Shown here: positions 1 to 11,700 of the stretch, in pieces | Layout of the letters: every line of letters starts with the position of its first letter | How positions within the stretch are numbered: position 1 is the first letter of the stretch | Source: Rehmannia glutinosa | Lineage: Eukaryota > Streptophyta > Magnoliopsida > Lamiales > Orobanchaceae | Length of the DNA stretch: 64,000 nt | Direction: 5' to 3' | NCBI GenBank assembly: GCA_016081115.2 | Contig: CM071926.1 | Location: forward strand, 16,009,971 to 16,073,970 | Notes under the pieces: generated by a model | The model's database searches: none | Told to the model about the DNA's origin: nothing | What the model saw: only the letters and a program-made list of their open reading frames with translations | Program-made: the position numbers and the translations under genes

Positions 1-593
1 TCTCCGGTAGTAGGTTGGTTTCGATGTTAGTGGGTTCCTTCATTGTCTTGGTTCCGGCATTGTTGCAGTTAAAGGTTCGGGCGTCGAGGCACTCGTGGAG
101 GATTTCGTGGAGCCATATTCCTATTATCATACGCAGTACGTTCTTAGTACCCATCTTAAGTTATTATCACATAGTAGTCGAAATAAAATAAAAAATAAAA
201 AAGTCATTATATATATATATATATATATTAGTACTATGAAGTCAATATGATTCCTTATGAGTCTCTATTTTTTTTTTTCGCGAGGAGCCTAGAGTTCGTT
301 CTTCTAATACAACAAATACGCATGCAATAAGGAGTATGAAATAAAAGCAACAAGACATAACTACAGGAATAATGTATGCTACAAAAATTAGGAATATTTT
401 GTTTTGTTAACAAATTTTAGTTACCATTTATTTTTGAATGACTGTCTTGTGGGTTCGAATTAAAAGTACTTTTGTTTATTTGGATGCAAGTTTTTAATCA
501 TATGCTATTTTTTAAAATTGTGTTCTTTTATTTAAGCTTATTGCACTTTGCTTAGATAAAATATTTATACGATTAGAAATTTGGGTCGTTACA
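1..593 (-). mobile_element. Ty3/Gypsy-type LTR end, continues past left edge
   Basis: On the minus strand this block begins at 593 with TGTAACGACCCAAATTTC, the usual start of many plant Gypsy LTRs, and runs leftward off the window. It is AT-rich with a (TA)n run near 206-231. No coding sequence is visible. It sits in the intron upstream of the HGLS exon at 1102, so it probably pushed the rest of that gene outside the window. The call rests on one terminus only; no PBS or second LTR is in view. Confidence 0.45.
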
Positions 594-1101
594 ATAAGTA
601 GCTTGAAATATAATAAAATAAGAAATCTTTACATGTATGTTGTCTTTAATCAACATAAATCTTTCCTTTGTGGCATGTCGTTTGTTACACAGGAAGTGAA
701 AACATGGTCAAAACAAAAGATGGCGGTTTATCTAAGTAATTAGCTCTAACTTATCATTTTGTCTTCATGCTGGAACTTGCAGAACCCGTTACAGATAAAA
801 TGGGATTGAAGTATAGTAGGATATGATAGAAAGAAATTTTTCACCAGAGCTATCCAATTTAAGAATCTGTTGTCGATTATTTTGTTAGATTCTTTTAATC
901 TATATGTTTCAGGAGGTTACATGTATAAAATTTACAAAGACTCTGATGAAACAGTTTAACCATCTCTAAGCATTATCTAAGTATTTAAACAGTCATCATT
1001 TGCTTTCTCGAAGGAATTTTAGGACTCGGCTTATATTATGATCCATTTAATTTCTAAAAGATAAAGCAGATGACTTACTGTGTATTGTCTTTTCTTGCCA
1101 G

Positions 1102-1998
1102 TGAGCCCAGATGGTCTCTTATTACAAAGTTCGACGGTGGCAGATTCAACTTCCTTCCAGTTTGCTGAAGGAATTGTAGAATCTATCCCATGCTCGTATA
1201 TCGAGTTTGCTGAACGCCTTGTACTCCCTCAGTTCAAAAATCTACCAGAAAACGAGGTCTATTTTATTCCTTTCACTGAATTCAAATTAAGATGCTAAAT
1301 CATTTCTGGATCCTCAGCAACAATAAATACCTACCTTTTTTTTTTTCTATAAGATATAGGGATAAGTACAAAAAACTGCCCCTGAGGTTTAGCCTAATTA
1401 AAAAATAATAATAATAATAATCCAGTGATCTTTCAAAATTACAAACACCCCCCTTGAGGTTTTGTATTTATCTAACAAACATTTCCTGTTGAGGGTGCAA
1501 TTTGTCAAAAAAGAAACAAATGTCAAGGAGGTATTAGTAATTTTGAATGATAACTGCTTTTTTTTTTTGTAATTAGGTTAAATCTCAGGGGTGATTTTTG
1601 TAATTATCCCATAGATATATGTTTTAACTTCATTCCACCATGAAGAAAAGTAGAAATCATGAACAGCTTTTTAACTTGCATTTGTTATTTGTTGCTTCTA
1701 TCTTATTATTCTGCTCATGTAATGGTGACCACAGCTGTATTGCATTATATTATTCTCCATAGATAAGCAAGATTAGAACTTTTGGTGTGTCTTGTTTTCG
1801 TAATTGTTATGCTAGCGACCATTTTCCGCGTGCTGAATTAGAAAACCTTTGTTTTTCTTTTTTGTGCTTGTTCGTAAACCTTTTGCCTCCTTTATGTAGG
1901 TCGAAGAGATCCATAGGAGAGATGGTTTTGAGGTTGGAAATGCAGATAAGATATTTGAGAGCACATCCATGGATCAGCTTACCAGGAAAGTTGCATGA
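1102..1998 (+). CDS. HGLS: 2-oxoadipate dioxygenase/decarboxylase (DUF1338), last two exons
   Basis: C-terminal part of the plant hydroxyglutarate synthase family (DUF1338, VOC fold). These are Fe(II) enzymes that convert 2-oxoadipate to 2-hydroxyglutarate in lysine breakdown. Exon A is 1102-1256, preceded by a ttgccag acceptor and followed by GT. It encodes VSPDGLLLQSSTVADST, then PCSYIEFAERLVLPQ; the Glu in YIEFAER is the likely metal-ligand block. Exon B is 1900-1998, after tatgtag. It encodes VEEIHRRDGFEVGNADKIFE and ends LTRKVA-TGA, where the family normally ends. The two exons join in frame. No earlier exon is recognisable in 1-1101, so the upstream intron is at least 1.1 kb and holds an LTR. 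The intron at 1257-1899 holds a foldback element. Identity is from recalled family sequence; the function is inferred. Confidence 0.85.
1357..1613. mobile_element. Foldback MITE, ACTACCCCTGAGGTTT family, copy 1
   Basis: About 257 bp with imperfect terminal inverted repeats. The left arm reads TAGGGATAAGTACAAAAAAC, then TGCCCCTGAGGTTTAGCC; the right arm is its reverse complement, ending TTTTTGTAATTATCCCATA. A second inverted pair lies inside (CAAACACCCCCTTGAGG against CAAGGAGGTATTAGTAATTTT). It lies wholly in the last HGLS intron. No ORF, so it is non-autonomous. Confidence 0.75.
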
Positions 1999-2355
1999 GA
2001 CAAGAGAACGCTATGAAACGAGGAACACTATAATCGAGTATCGTTTTGGCACGTCCTGCTTCATTATGACTATAAGCTATTGTTAAAGATGATGTTGTCA
2101 ATAGGATCGTATTGTTAGTGCTGCAGATAATAAAACCATAATTTAGATACAACACAGGGCTTGTGATGAGTAGTACACTTCGATAATTATCAATGTTTCC
2201 CTTGTGTAAACACCTAAAAATTTGTATATACAGATGCCCGAAATTTGAGAAAATGGTCTCGTCTTGATGAACAAAACCATGGATGTTACACACTTACACC
2301 CTTGACAACGTTGTGTACAACAATTATTTTGTAGTGTAGATGGACATTATGTCAA
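1999..2355. other. 3' flank of HGLS
   Basis: AT-rich sequence directly after the HGLS stop, probably 3' UTR and downstream spacer. No further coding signal was seen. Confidence 0.4.
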
Positions 2356-2556
2356 GGGTTAATTGCAAAAGCTATCTTTGAAATCTAGCTTAATTACCAA
2401 AAAAAATCAGTTATTCTTTAAAATTATAAATAACCCCTTAGTCTCTTTTGCAAATTACACCCTCAATAGGGGTATTTATTAGGTGAATACAAACATCAAG
2501 GGTAACATTTTAAGGGGTTATTCGTAATTTTGAAAAATAACTGGAGTTTTCTATTG
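2356..2556. mobile_element. Foldback MITE, same family, decayed copy 2
   Basis: Recognisable blocks are TTAATTGCAAAAGCTAT, AAATTACACCCTCAATAGGGG and AAGGGGTTATTCGTAATTTTG, in the same order as copy 1. The terminal Gs and Cs are largely lost, so the limits are approximate. Confidence 0.5.
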
Positions 2557-2835
2557 TCAGCTTGGTTTGCAGCAAGCAACGCTTGTTGGAATATCTGCAG
2601 GTCTCAGGGGTTGTAAAAGTGACCTCAACTGTATGCATAAAGGACAATTTGAGAGTTCTATATATATACTTATACTTGTCTGCTCTGATTCACCAGGATT
2701 ATTGAACTGGTTCAGAGATTTGTAGAGTAGTATTTTATAGCATGTCAAATGTTACAAGGACCATACAAATTGAGACAAGTTTACTAATAATTCTCCAGTC
2801 CCAGACTCCAGTGCACTTCTCAGTTCTCACCGGCT

Positions 2836-2958
2836 AATTAAAAAAACTACCTCTGATTTTTAATCTAATTACAAAAAAAAATCATTTATCTATATCTATA
2901 TCTATATCTATATCTATTCTATATCTATATCTATATCTATATCTATATCTGTATCTAT
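2836..2958. repeat. Truncated foldback MITE fused to a (TATATC)n microsatellite
   Basis: Positions 2836-2886 match the left arm of the foldback family (ACTACCTCTGATTTTTAATC, then AATTACAAAAA). The element then stops, and a hexanucleotide TATATC run of about 70 bp follows to 2958. The microsatellite probably expanded at, and replaced, the rest of the element. Confidence 0.55.
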
Positions 2959-2974
2959 GTCTATATATATATAC

Positions 2975-4677
2975 ATACACTACTATAAAAGTGTGAATAG
3001 GTTGAAAAGTTTCTTGAAACTTTTGATTGGACAAAGTATCCCTTTAACATAGTTAATTGTAAGGGTAATGAAGTAATTTGGTATTTATTTAGTTTTGTTT
3101 AGTTACAAGACAAGTAACCTTTTATATCTCAAATTTTTCTTATGTTTCTTCAAGTATAACTTATAATATATAATGAAAATTTAAATAATACCAGTTTTAT
3201 ATTAAACTACACTCTGAAACCTTTCCAACGATATATTATAAGCATATATAGAAGACTTCGTATAATAGAATTTGAACGGTTTAGAGTTGAGTATTATGCA
3301 AAGTTGTATATTTATAATTTTTTTTTGTAATTTTAAACAATTAAAATATATTTATAATAATTTTAGAGAAATATGAAATCTGAAATTACAATTGAAACAA
3401 AAAGAAAAAAAAATAAACATTCTAATCATAGAAGTTTTGATTAAATAAAAAAGAGGGCAAAATACATGATCCACGAATGTCGTTTATGGTTGCAATGCAA
3501 ATATTCTTGAACTATCAAATTTATCTCTAAATTTTTAACAGATGTACCTTTTAACATTATATCGTAGTTTAGACTCAAATATATATTTAATAATTTTGAG
3601 GATTTTTTAAATAAGATATCTCATCAATACATAATAAAGTTAAAAAAACATATTTAAAATAATATAGTTAAAAAAAACATATTTAAAAAGTCAAGAAATA
3701 AATTAAACCTTGATGAAGGAAATATATCTAAACTAATCATGAGATAAAATTATAAATTTAATGTGGAGGCATAACAAAAAGCATATAAAATAAGAGAAAT
3801 TTTTGTTTTATTTGAAATGTATTCATGTGCATTCTTTTATTTTTATGGCCTGAAAAATAGGAGGGAAGTACAAAAAAAATAACAATGAAAAAGATGAAGA
3901 AAGACCGAACTAATTTTTTGTAGCGAAATAAATATTCTTTTAAAACAAGTATATTAAAATAATATAAAAATCTACTACTCTAAAAAAAATAAAAAATAAG
4001 CTAAATCTGGATGATAGCAATATTTTCTATCCTAATGAGATAAATTTTTATTATTTAATGTGGAGGTATAAGAAAGAGTAATTTCTTTTTTCATTTAGTT
4101 GTTTCGTGTGCTTTTTATTTTTCATCGCCTAAAATATTAATGGACAAAAAAATAAAATAAATTAACAAAGAACAAGATGAAGAAAGACGGAGCATTTTCT
4201 TTGCGACAAAACAAATGTCATTTTAGACTCTAAATATGGATACCAATATGGCTTTTACAAAATAATATTTATATCTCACACCATAAACTTTGGTTTTGAA
4301 GTTATTGTTCTTTATTAAGATGTATATGATTTCAATTTATATTATCAACAGAAAATTTATGATTTGATGACAAAAAAGAATGATATAATTTAGTAATTAA
4401 AATAAAAATTAAGTGTGATAGAGTTAGAATTGACCTATATTTCTTATTAACAAAATTTGAAGAAAAATTTTTAGAAGTCATTCAATACATATTAATTTGA
4501 GTTTCTCAGTAACACGTGATTGCGAGTTAAAAATTACCCTCCCAAAAGATTATAAAAATTAAAAACAATACGATACTTATGATAAATTCAAGAACCAAAT
4601 AAATATATTTAGATAATTTTCTTTATCAATATCTAAATATCTATAATATACTTATACTTTGTTGTTTTATATATTTA
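2975..4677 (+). mobile_element. AT-rich block starting like a Helitron 5' end
   Basis: The start (TACACTACTATAAAAG, then TGTGAATAGGTTGAAAAGTT) aligns with the 5' end of the Helitron at 4678 (TATACTTATATTAAAG, then CGTGAATTAACTGGATGG), and both continue with TTTCTTGAAA. This suggests an older related Helitron directly upstream of the younger one. No separate 3' hairpin/CTAG end was found, and no gene is visible in the 1.7 kb. Confidence 0.35.
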
Positions 4678-5042
4678 TCTATACTTATATTAAAGCGTGA
4701 ATTAACTGGATGGTTTCTTGAAATCTTTTATTTAAAAAAAAATTTCCATAGTCAATGTCAAATTCTTTCTTCAAATTTTATTATAATTTCAGTCACTTCT
4801 ATTCCACTAAAAAATTTATTTACTACCTATATTGCGGGATATTGTTCAAATCTTTAATACTTAAGTTATTAATAGATAATTTCGTGTTTAACCAAATAAA
4901 ACATATAAAATGCTTTTTTTTACTAGAACATATAAAATGTTCAAAGATTAAAAGTAAAGAGCTAAAGGTGATATACATATCATAGCTAGAAATTGTTGAA
5001 GAAAAATCAAAAAAAACATTCATAATATATATATATATATAT

Positions 5043-6137
5043 GGGTTGGTTCAAATGAGACCAAACCCTTTAGGTGAGACCGTAGGGACATATCGTGGCC
5101 ATTGGATCTAACGAATAACGGTCCAGATTTTCCCTATTATTTTTAGTAGGCGCCAGATTTTTAGGGAGGATTAAGGGAAATTTAGTATTTTCGAAATTAA
5201 TATCCTTAATAATTATTGGTAAAAAAATCTTATCATCTCTCTCTCTCTCACGCGATTTAAGGTATCAGTTACATTTTCAAAACACATGCCTATTCAGTTT
5301 TCTTTTTCAATCCATTTCACGTCTTTGTTCAGTTCTAAGTATACACAATAACAAAACTATACAAGCAATATACCTATTCTAAATAAGCGCACTATTAAAA
5401 TTTAATATAATACACTTTGTTCATACTAAATATGCAAATTTGGAACACACAGAACATAAATATGCAGTATGCAGGTTATAAATCATAAGGACCAATGCCT
5501 AATGTATTTGAATATTTTATTGTTTTGTTTTAAGTATACACAATAACAATCCTATATATACAATATTCCTATTCTAAATAAGCACAATATTAAAATTTTA
5601 ATGTAATACACTTTGTTCATACTAAATATGCAAATTTGGAACACTATATATGCAGAACATAAATATGCAGTATGCATGGTATAAATCACAAGGACTAATA
5701 CATAATGTATTTTAATATTTTCTTGTTTTGTTCTAAGTGTACACAATAAATAAACTATATATGCAATATTCATATTCTAAATAAGCACACTATTAAAATT
5801 TAATGCAATGCAATACACTTTGTTCATACCAAATATGCAAATTTGGAACACTATATATGCAGAACATAAATATGTAGTATTCAGGGTATAAATTATGCAG
5901 TATATTGAAGGAGGAGAGAGTATGGTTGATCGCGTGATTGAAGGAACGTGATCAATAACAGATCACGCTCCTAATTTGTAGGAGGATACTTTTGGTATGT
6001 TTTTCTATTCCTATTTTGCCTCTACACATGATCAATTGCTACATTTATTAGGTGTATCTTGGCCATCTATTTTTTTCTTTTTCATGGTGTAGATATGTCC
6101 CTACGGTCTCACCTAGGAGGGTGGTCTCACAGGATCT

Positions 6138-6141
<4 letters not shown>
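5043..6141. mobile_element. TIR DNA element 1, in a (TA)n microsatellite
   Basis: Terminal inverted repeats of about 50 bp: the left arm contains GGTGAGACCGTAGGGACATAT and the right arm its exact reverse complement ATATGTCCCTACGGTCTCACC. It is flanked on both sides by (TA)n, so the TSD cannot be read. There is no transposase ORF. The interior holds a three-copy tandem repeat (separate entry). Related in plan and TIR to the element at 24328-25745. Confidence 0.7.
5325..5900. repeat. Three-copy ~200-bp tandem repeat inside TIR element 1
   Basis: Copies start near 5328, 5524 and 5726 with TTTTGTTCTAAGTATACACA. Each contains TTTGTTCATACTAAATATGC, then AAATTTGGAACAC and CATAAATATGCAGTATGCA. Period about 196-202 bp. 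The 73-residue ORF read on the minus strand here is repeat sequence, not a gene. Confidence 0.8.
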
Positions 6142-6143
<2 letters not shown>

Positions 6144-6193
<50 letters not shown>

Positions 6194-6203
6194 ATGTGTG
6201 TGT
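6144..6203. repeat. Compound (TA)n(TG)n microsatellite
   Basis: A run of TA about 28 bp long followed by TG repeats, immediately right of TIR element 1. It probably derives from the insertion target. Confidence 0.85.
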
Positions 6204-6606
6204 AATATGGCATTTTCGATACAATAAATTAATTTACTTAAAAAGCACACGTTTAAAAAGTAATAAAGATTCAAGCACAAACACAATAATTATTACCAAA
6301 TCCAAGTATAAAATATCTTAAAACTTTTACAAAATAAAGTATATGAGAAAATATGTGACAAAAATTAGAAATAAAAAATGTCTAAATAAATATATATAAA
6401 GTTTAATAAAATAAATAAATGAAAGAAATTTTTAATATGAAAGGGTTTTACACGTGTCAAATTTTGGTTTTTATTAAAATACATATTAATTAGGTATCAA
6501 TATAATATTCATAGTATTATTTATGTATCAAATTAACAGTGTTAAACCATATATAATACTAAACTGGAGCGAAATGACTACGTCATGCCAATTACTATGA
6601 ATTCTA

Positions 6607-8037
6607 TGTAAGTCCAAGCGGCTACGATAATCTAGAGGGGGGGTGAATAAATTATCTCCATCTTTTCGATTTCGCCCTCTTTTTCGAACCGAATGCTCAA
6701 AGACAATAATAAAGGTGCGGAATGTAAACAACACACGTCGATTTATAGAGGTTCAACCCACATAGGGCCTAATCCTCTACCACCCCAAAGATATCAGGGA
6801 TGGATTTCAAAAAGAAAAAGATTTTATTAATTTACCACAAATTAATACAACACCAACTTACAACAACACCTTGAAGAGCACCACACTCTTCTTCAACACC
6901 ACCTTTGAGATTACCACAATCTCTTCTTGAAGATTACCACAATCTCCAACGGCACCTTGTGAAGATTACCACAATCTTCAACCTTGAAGAATACCAAATT
7001 CTTCAACACCTCAACAAGAAGATTACCACAATCTTCTTACACCTAACACTTAGATCACCCAAGTGTGTTCTTACCACAAGAACACTCACAAGGATATCTT
7101 GTGTTGAATGATTACCCAAATTCAAGATTACAACTCGATAATTGATAATACAATAGAGTGCAAGTGTAATCAAGAAAAGCCTAGACCTCAAGGATGTGAA
7201 AGTGAATAGCTAGGAAAATTACAACAAGAAATAAGACAATGTAAGAACAAATGTATTCTTGAGTGTATCTTGTTGTGTTGTAATTTTCTCTCTTATTGTG
7301 TTGCTTCAATTCTTCCTCTATTTATAGAAGATGTCTTGTACATGATAGGCTCCTCTTGGGGACATGAAATCAGTAAAAATACCAAGACAATTGAAGAAAA
7401 GAGTCATGTTAGAAATCAACCCCTTAAATTGAAATTCAAATTCTCTCGGATAGTTTTTTCAAACACAGGGGAACCGGTCGTCGAGAGATAAGTTGAAATT
7501 GAATTCTCTCGCGAATTTTACACAGGGGGACCGGTCAAGGGTGGGTTGTGACCGCCCCTATGTGGTTGGAGGAACAAAAATGAGAAACAAAATGTGTCAT
7601 TCTTAGGGGGCGTTCAGTACACGGTCGCCCCCTGGGCCGACGGTCGCCCTCCCCCATTTTCCCCGATCCGTTTTCTGTTGCAAAACTCAACACAGTACGG
7701 GGTTGCCCTATGGGCGACGGTCGAGCTGAAACAAATGTGTTGTCCAATTTTAATCGAAAATAAACTACAAGAAATACTCCGAAAAATAGTAAAAACATTT
7801 TAGACCAATCGGGAGTATTAGGACAACATATAGGGACATTGTTTTGATGTAAAAACATTTGACACAAAATCATATAAAAGCGTTGTCCAATTTTGTTGAA
7901 AATAAACTTGAAGAAATACTCCAGGAAATTATTAAAATCATTTTAAATCATTTAGGAGTATTTGGACAACCTTTAAAAACATTGTTTTGGTGTACAAACA
8001 AAATCATCAAAATCATGATAAAACCATTTATCAAACA
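6607..8037 (-). repeat. 3' LTR of Copia A
   Basis: Direct repeat of 12894-14355, with TG...CA ends. On the minus strand a TATA box (TATAAATAGAGGAAG) lies near 7312-7327, with a cluster of GACCGGTCG-like GC palindromes upstream at 7470-7730. The two LTRs differ by many small indels concentrated around those palindromes, so the insertion is not recent. Confidence 0.92.
7470..7730 (-). promoter_or_regulatory. GC palindrome cluster in U3 of Copia A 3' LTR
   Basis: Several copies of (G)ACCGGTC or the eroded form GACGGTCG, within 150-420 bp upstream of the minus-strand TATA box. The matching cluster in the other LTR is at 13757-14055. GC content is far above the surroundings. The regulatory role is inferred from position only. 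Confidence 0.5.
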
Positions 8038-8050
8038 ATCTCCCCCTTTT

Positions 8051-9517
8051 CGATGATTACAAACCAAAACAATTCAACAAGGCCGATTTTGAAAACAAAA
8101 CAATTTTGAGAGGCGATTTTGAAAACAAAACAAGTTTTCCGGTCAAAAATGAATATCCGTTGAGAGCGACAACATTCGCGCAATAAAATTGCAAGGATAG
8201 GAGTAGAGATATTCAAACACATATAGCAAATACTCCCCCTATCAACATGCACAACAAAAGTAATAAAGAAGCAACTTCAACATAAGCTAAAATCTTAGCT
8301 TATCGATATTGAGCTTAAGTATCAAAAACTTAAAAGCTCCCCCTGTCAAAGAGACATCATTAGAACCGTATATAAGTCAATACTACAACCAATGGACCAT
8401 GATTCATACATAACCATAATGCACCAAGTGGACTAAATATGATCCACCACTTATGGCTTTATGAAGCCATAACTTATAGCTTCTTTTCGTTAAGCTTATA
8501 GCTTCTTTTCGTTAAGCTTATCTTAGCTTCTTTGAGCTAAAGAGCTTATAACCTATTTCTCCCCCTTTGGAATCATCAAAAATAATGTTAGCAAGATAAA
8601 TACATCATATATTCATATTAAAGTGCGCAACTAAACCGATGTATCGAGCTATTTGAATAGTGAAGCTTATAAACCAAATAGGAGTGAAAAGTCGAATCAT
8701 ACGATTTGTAGAAGCTTATGAAAACTCATGAGATTTGCAAAACATGATCTCTATAAAAATATAAGTCATTTGAAAACGAGAGAATCATGTAGGTGATGAA
8801 TTTTTCATTGAAACGTTTTATCGAACACTTGGCGGGCGTCAAAAATTGAAAAAGATATATATAGCCCTTGTAAATGAAATCAAGCCAAGTTTTTCATCAC
8901 CAAATACAATTTAACAAATATCATTCATCAACAATCAATAAGCTTATCACAAAAATATATGAATTGCATCAAGAAAAATACATATAAGCCACAAACTCAA
9001 GGGTTCAACCCAATTGAGCTAAAGAGAGTGAAATTCCTACCATTCGATCGGTAAAGACGAGCAATGATGATGATAGTCGATCTAGACAATCCTCAAACTA
9101 TGTAATTCATGCAACAAAACTCATTTGAAGTGAATTTTGTGTGAAATTTGCAAAGGGGACGAAAAATGAACAAAATAAGCCAAAATGACTAAGTTCCGGA
9201 AATAGAACCATTTTTAACCGAGAAAATCGATCGGGCGCACGGTCCAGGGCATGGGCGACCGGTCGAGCTAGTGGGCGACGGTCGTCCCCGCCTTACTGGC
9301 ACCATCTGCTTTTTTGGTTACGTTTGAAAAATCCAAGTTTGATCCAAAATCCGATTTTTCGCCCCTAAGTTTAAAAACGCAAAATGCAAACGTAGACCTC
9401 ATTCAATATACATTATGTCATAATCAAGCTTGAAATGAGGTAAAATACTCGGAGGTAAATGAACAAATATCCGCGAGTTAACTTTGAGATGGGATTTAAT
9501 CATATCTCAAGTTTTTG
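8051..9517 (-). other. Non-coding 3' region of Copia A between RNase H and PPT
   Basis: About 1.45 kb with no convincing ORF on either strand. It matches the equivalent region of Copia B (32265-33506) in patches, for example around the Thr-Asp codons before ATGGTAGGAATTTC and in the AGCTTATAAGCT-rich part. It includes another palindrome cluster at 9235-9290 (GGGCGACCGGTCGAGC). An env-like gene is not supported. Confidence 0.5.
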
Positions 9518-10620
9518 TTAAAAACGCAATCCCTTAGAAAGATATCGAATCTCAATATGTTTAGTTCGATTATGACGAACCATATTTTGAATAATTTTCA
9601 CCGGACTTGTTATCCCGAAAAATAAGAACATTTTAAAGCTTTGGATACACAAGTCATACGAAGAAGTGCCTTTCAAATATTTGAAAATTTCTTTTAACAG
9701 CACTTTAATGAGATTCGTTGGGATAGTTTTTGAAGTCGAGCATATAGACATAAGGCATATAAAATGTCAAGTCTATGGGAATAATAAAAGAAAAACGTAC
9801 CTCGAACTTGTTTGTAGGTCTATATGCCTTTCTCAACCTTTGTCAATCTCTACATTGGTAGCCATAGAGGTTGCGATGGTTCTTCTTTCTTCAATGCCTA
9901 ACTCCTTTAAGAGTTCTTTTGAAATATAACCATCTTCTTGGCATTGAGTAATTTGAATTCCAATGATCAAATTTGAGCTTCCCTCATCATGATCATCTTA
10001 GGTTCACCTTGCATTGACTTGGAAAAATATCTTGCACAAATATTTATTAGTAGCACCATAAATATAATCAACATAAATTTGCACAAGTGAACAACCTTGT
10101 CCTTTTTCAAACAAGAAGTGTAGTATCAACTTTACCTTTTGTAAAATTATTTTGCAAAAATAGCTAAGTCTATCAATCGTACAAGGCCTTTTATAAAAAT
10201 CATTTGGCCTAAAATTTTGAACTCCGATAGACTTATATTAGAATAAAACCATTTAGAAAGTTGGATTTAACATCCATTTGGTAAAGCTTGAATTTTTCTA
10301 AAACAAGAATAGGCAAGTAAAATGCAAATAGCTACTAAATGTGCTATGAGTGCAAATGTTACATCAAATTCAATTACCTTCTTCTTGAAAATACCTTCGA
10401 GCTACTAACCTCGCCTTTAGTTCGACCAATGTTGCCTTGGTCATTGAGTTTGTTCCGGAATACCCTTTTTGTCTTCTTCATCACTATCATCATAGGGCAT
10501 CCAATTGATCTAAGGTGTTCATAATAGAACATTTACATCCAAATATTTTGAGGTAACTAATATTTGGAGTACTTCATTTCTCATCTACACAACTTAACAA
10601 ACTCATTAATGGCACGCTTA
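9518..10620 (-). pseudogene. Copia A pol relic: INT fragment, RT and part of RNase H
   Basis: Read right to left on the minus strand: about 10577-10612 matches the INT stretch LCRLIENEKED of Copia B. Positions 10530-10400 encode VFRNKLNDQGNI and KARLVARRYFQEEG, the N-terminal RT block. Positions 10300-10240 encode AYSC. Positions 10120-10030 cover the DTTLLV...VDD region, damaged by stops. Positions 9990-9830 cover the ELLKELGIEE region. Positions 9751-9518 encode KEIFKYLKGTSSYDLC, then jump to HNRTKHIEIRY, so most of RNase H is deleted. Frames change repeatedly. The INT-RT-RH order identifies Copia. The YVDD site is not intact. Confidence 0.8.
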
Positions 10621-10701
10621 TATGAGCAAGAAAAAATATCCCAAGTGTAAAAACATGCCTCAATCATCAATCACAAAATATCTTGCATGAGAGCATAGTA
10701 G

Positions 10702-10705
<4 letters not shown>

Positions 10706-10737
<32 letters not shown>
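10706..10737. repeat. (TA)n microsatellite
   Basis: A pure TA run inside the internal region of Copia A. Confidence 0.9.
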
Positions 10738-10739
<2 letters not shown>

Positions 10740-10924
10740 CATGAAGCAAGAAACACATACTATGCATTTAGAAAATCATCAAGAGTCTAATAAATCATGC
10801 AAGTTCAAATAAGCTTAAGAAAGCTACAAAAGGTCTCTTTTTGAGATTTGAAAATCCGATAGCATATAGTTGAGACCTCATTTAAAAAAGTATTTGAACA
10901 AGAGTAGACAAAGTAAATATGTGC

Positions 10925-11075
10925 AATCAAATATCGAATAGTGCCTTTCGAAAAATCTAAAAATCCTCTTAATGGCACTTGTATGAAATACTAAAAAAAA
11001 CAAGCACATAGGCATATGGCAATACATATATCGAGTCTATAAGAGTAAGAGTAACACAAGTAAACGTACCTCGAT
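10925..11075 (-). pseudogene. Second, out-of-order RNase H-region fragment in Copia A
   Basis: The minus strand encodes AIKRIFRF followed by a damaged KGT block, the same stretch as KEIFKYLKGT at 9660-9720. Its downstream flank (TACCTCGA...CATATAGG-like) also matches 9720-9805. This copy lies between gag/PR and INT, where RNase H does not belong, so the internal region was duplicated or rearranged after insertion. Confidence 0.55.
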
Positions 11076-11433
11076 AATTTATGCCTTTCTTGACAAAATG
11101 GCCATTTGTGAAAATATGTAAATCCTACACAATTCTTAAAACAAATCTAGCACAAATCATAATAATAAAAGTGTAGGCTAAGAGATATCACAAGTAAGCT
11201 CATGCCATAAAAATCCATAAGAGATGATAATACACTTTAGTCTACAAAAATGCACAAGAGTTTTAAAAACATCATATAAGGTCTTCTTTTTCAAAAAATT
11301 TTAAAAATACAAATAAGTTTTGAAGACCTTAATTTAAAATTTAAATACATGAAAACTCATTTTGCAGTTAAGACACAAATAAAAATATGCATAGAAATAA
11401 AATAAAATGCATATTTAAATGGGGAGATACGGT

Positions 11434-11700
11434 TTACCAATTACGCCGTTTCCATGGGTTTTCCCATTGTTGATGATATCTTCCCTTTTTAAAATCTTCA
11501 TGTTGATGGTAATCTCTCCAATTATTCCATCTCCAAAATTTTTGTCCTTCCCATTGTTGATGGTCTCTTCTTCTTTGAAAATCATCTTGTTGATGATGTC
11601 TTTGCCATTTCCAAGGATTGTGTTCTTCCCATTTTTGATTATATCCTCTTCTTGGAAATTGGCTTTGTTGAAAATAGTTTCTCCTTCTTTGATCAAATGA
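11434..11700 (-). pseudogene. Copia A protease-region relic with an in-frame tandem triplication
   Basis: Three diverged copies of a unit around CCCATTGTTGATGATATC start at 11463, 11550 and 11628, spaced 87 and 78 bp, both multiples of three. In the protease frame each reads roughly F-x-E-E-x-I-x-N-G-K...G-N-G, which corresponds to the single LQEEGIVMFGNGKGRILGNG block of Copia B. The DSG active-site segment expected just upstream is not recognisable. Long ORFs on both strands here are by-products of the repeat. Confidence 0.6.

Noticed and set aside
2889..2958. Possible CRISPR-like array
   Set aside because: A hexanucleotide microsatellite without spacers in a plant genome.
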